Origin: CALHVR01 sp963528625
GTDB lineage: Bacteria > Fusobacteriota > Fusobacteriia > Fusobacteriales > Leptotrichiaceae
DNA length: 14,870 bases
Assembly: GCA_963528625.1 (NCBI GenBank)
Contig: CAURVQ010000032.1
Span: 1 to 14,870, forward strand
Direction of reading: 5' to 3'
Shown here piece by piece: positions 13,923 to 14,870 of this stretch (within the stretch, counting starts at the first letter, position 1; every line of letters begins with the position of its first letter). The notes beneath the pieces are model-generated. The model was given only the letters and a program-made list of their open reading frames with translations. It was not told the origin of the DNA and ran no database searches. A program made the translations under genes and the position numbers.

Positions 13923-14870
13923 TTATAACCAATCACTTCTGTACATTCTATAGTCTATTTCTGGGAATATGTTATCTCTGCTTTCAATTTCAGCTACCCA
14001 ACTTTCATCTAAAGTACCATGTTTAAAGTCTTCATACAACTTAAATAATCTATGAACGTGGTCGCTTATTTTTTTGTGAGCATATCCAACCATTGTCCCT
14101 GTAAACATTATAAACGGCCAACATGAAGTTTGTGCCATTTGAAGTTCTCTTGCCATTTGGTTTAATGCTCTCCACTCTAACTCATTATATGGTTCTCTAC
14201 CATTTGCTACTTCTATCATTTTTTCGGCAGCTTTATGTAAATGTCTATAAACATATTCATTTGTTCCATCTAACCAAACATCGTAATAACCATTTGCACC
14301 CCAACTTGACATACTTACATCAACAATTTGATTTGTTGGATATCTGTCTAAATATCTTGAAGGTGTTATCATACTAAAGTTTGATTCTGCTGTTGCTCTA
14401 AATACCCATTCTAAGAAAATTGGACCTTCATACCACCAATGTCCATATAATTCTGCATCATACGGAGATATAACTATCGGCTTTCTATTTTTCATTTTTG
14501 AAGATAAAAATTCTATTTGTTTAGATCTATTATATACAAAATTATATGCATGTTCTTTTGCTTTTGCATAAGCTGCATCTGGATCATAAATAGCTTTATA
14601 ATCACCTTTTTTATCAGTTATTGCATGATATTTTATTCCTATATTTCTTCTTACACCATCGCTATGTAAAAATGGTCTTACATAATCATAATCTAAAATA
14701 TACCCTGCATCATGATGGAATTCTCTATAAGTTCCATCACCTGGATATCCTACCTCACTACTCCAAACTTGTTCTGAAGATTCTAAATCTCTTGCAAATG
14801 CGGCAACTCCATTTTTAGTATATACTGGAGAGTAAATTCCATATACAGGTCTTGGATCACTATACATTAT
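13923..14870 (-). CDS. GH57 1,4-alpha-glucan branching enzyme (DUF1957 type), partial, N-terminus beyond right edge
   Basis: The C-terminal 315 or so residues are visible. The frame stays open to the window edge (the last full codon, 14870-14868, is ATA), so the Met at 14867 is internal. SPYDAELYGHWWYEGP carries the catalytic acid/base Asp known from GH57 branching enzymes. SSWGANGYYDVWLDGTNEYVYRHLH and QTSCWPFIM belong to the conserved C-terminal helical region of that group; the catalytic Glu nucleophile should lie in the missing part. Such enzymes introduce alpha-1,6 branches into glycogen-like glucans in the cytoplasm. No other glycogen genes are in view, so the operon context is unknown. 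The gene ends in a strong terminator. Confidence 0.9.
   Translation of the reverse strand: MMYSDPRPVYGIYSPVYTKNGVAAFARDLESSEQVWSSEVGYPGDGTYREFHHDAGYILDYDYVRPFLHSDGVRRNIGIKYHAITDKKGDYKAIYDPDAAYAKAKEHAYNFVYNRSKQIEFLSSKMKNRKPIVISPYDAELYGHWWYEGPIFLEWVFRATAESNFSMITPSRYLDRYPTNQIVDVSMSSWGANGYYDVWLDGTNEYVYRHLHKAAEKMIEVANGREPYNELEWRALNQMARELQMAQTSCWPFIMFTGTMVGYAHKKISDHVHRLFKLYEDFKHGTLDESWVAEIESRDNIFPEIDYRMYRSDWL

Noticed and set aside
14123..14377. Plus-strand frame opposite the GH57 gene, rich in His and Leu
   Set aside because: Composition reflects the antisense of Tyr/Asn/Met codons in the enzyme; no promoter or Shine-Dalgarno.
1..14870. Defence island, prophage, transposon or toxin-antitoxin system
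   Set aside because: I see no transposase, integrase, nuclease-effector or toxin-like gene, and no terminal inverted repeats; gene content is housekeeping apart from two unrecognised small proteins.

Overview
The window is a stretch of strongly AT-rich bacterial chromosome. The gene families and their arrangement fit a member of the Fusobacteriota, most likely the Leptotrichia/Sneathia/Streptobacillus side (an inference from composition and family resemblance; no search was run). Supporting signs are a single FabV-type enoyl reductase, an L21-Prp-L27 operon whose L27 carries the cleavable N-terminal extension, a GH57 glucan-branching enzyme and a Sel1/TPR repeat protein. All genes lie on the minus strand except fabV.

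Layout from left to right: (1) 1-511, the N-terminal part of a Sel1/TPR-like repeat protein that runs off the left edge, followed by a 295-bp divergent spacer. (2) 807-2000, fabV on the plus strand with a good promoter; it is separated from the convergent ribokinase gene by a perfect 20-bp bidirectional terminator hairpin. (3) 2060-3936, a two-gene nucleoside salvage unit: a nucleoside hydrolase releases ribose and a ribokinase phosphorylates it. (4) 4018-8051, a tight run read as yqeH, then a pilin-like membrane protein, then a WalJ/YycJ-type metallo-hydrolase, then a degenerate family-4 uracil-DNA glycosylase-like protein, then ychF. It starts at an extended -10 promoter and ends in a terminator. 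(5) 8315-9350, the ribosomal protein operon rplU-prp-rpmA, with a consensus promoter and a short GC-rich leader that is probably the L21 autoregulatory leader. (6) 9448-10038, an unrecognised small exported protein with its own promoter. (7) 10113-13713, two overlapping half-transporter genes forming a heterodimeric type IV ABC exporter with one consensus and one degenerate ATP site. (8) 13923-14870, the C-terminal part of a GH57 branching enzyme, followed by two terminators in series.

Most of the window is ordinary housekeeping, and I did not find a defence system, CRISPR array, prophage or insertion sequence. The observations most worth a second look are these: two genes (ychF and the first ABC gene) have a strong Shine-Dalgarno placed about 30 nt from a forced ATG with a perfect inverted repeat between the two; an orphan pilin-like protein lacks any prepilin peptidase site; a uracil-DNA glycosylase homologue has lost its active-site motifs and one iron-sulphur cysteine; and the Sel1-like repeats are mosaic at DNA level, which suggests recent recombination between units.
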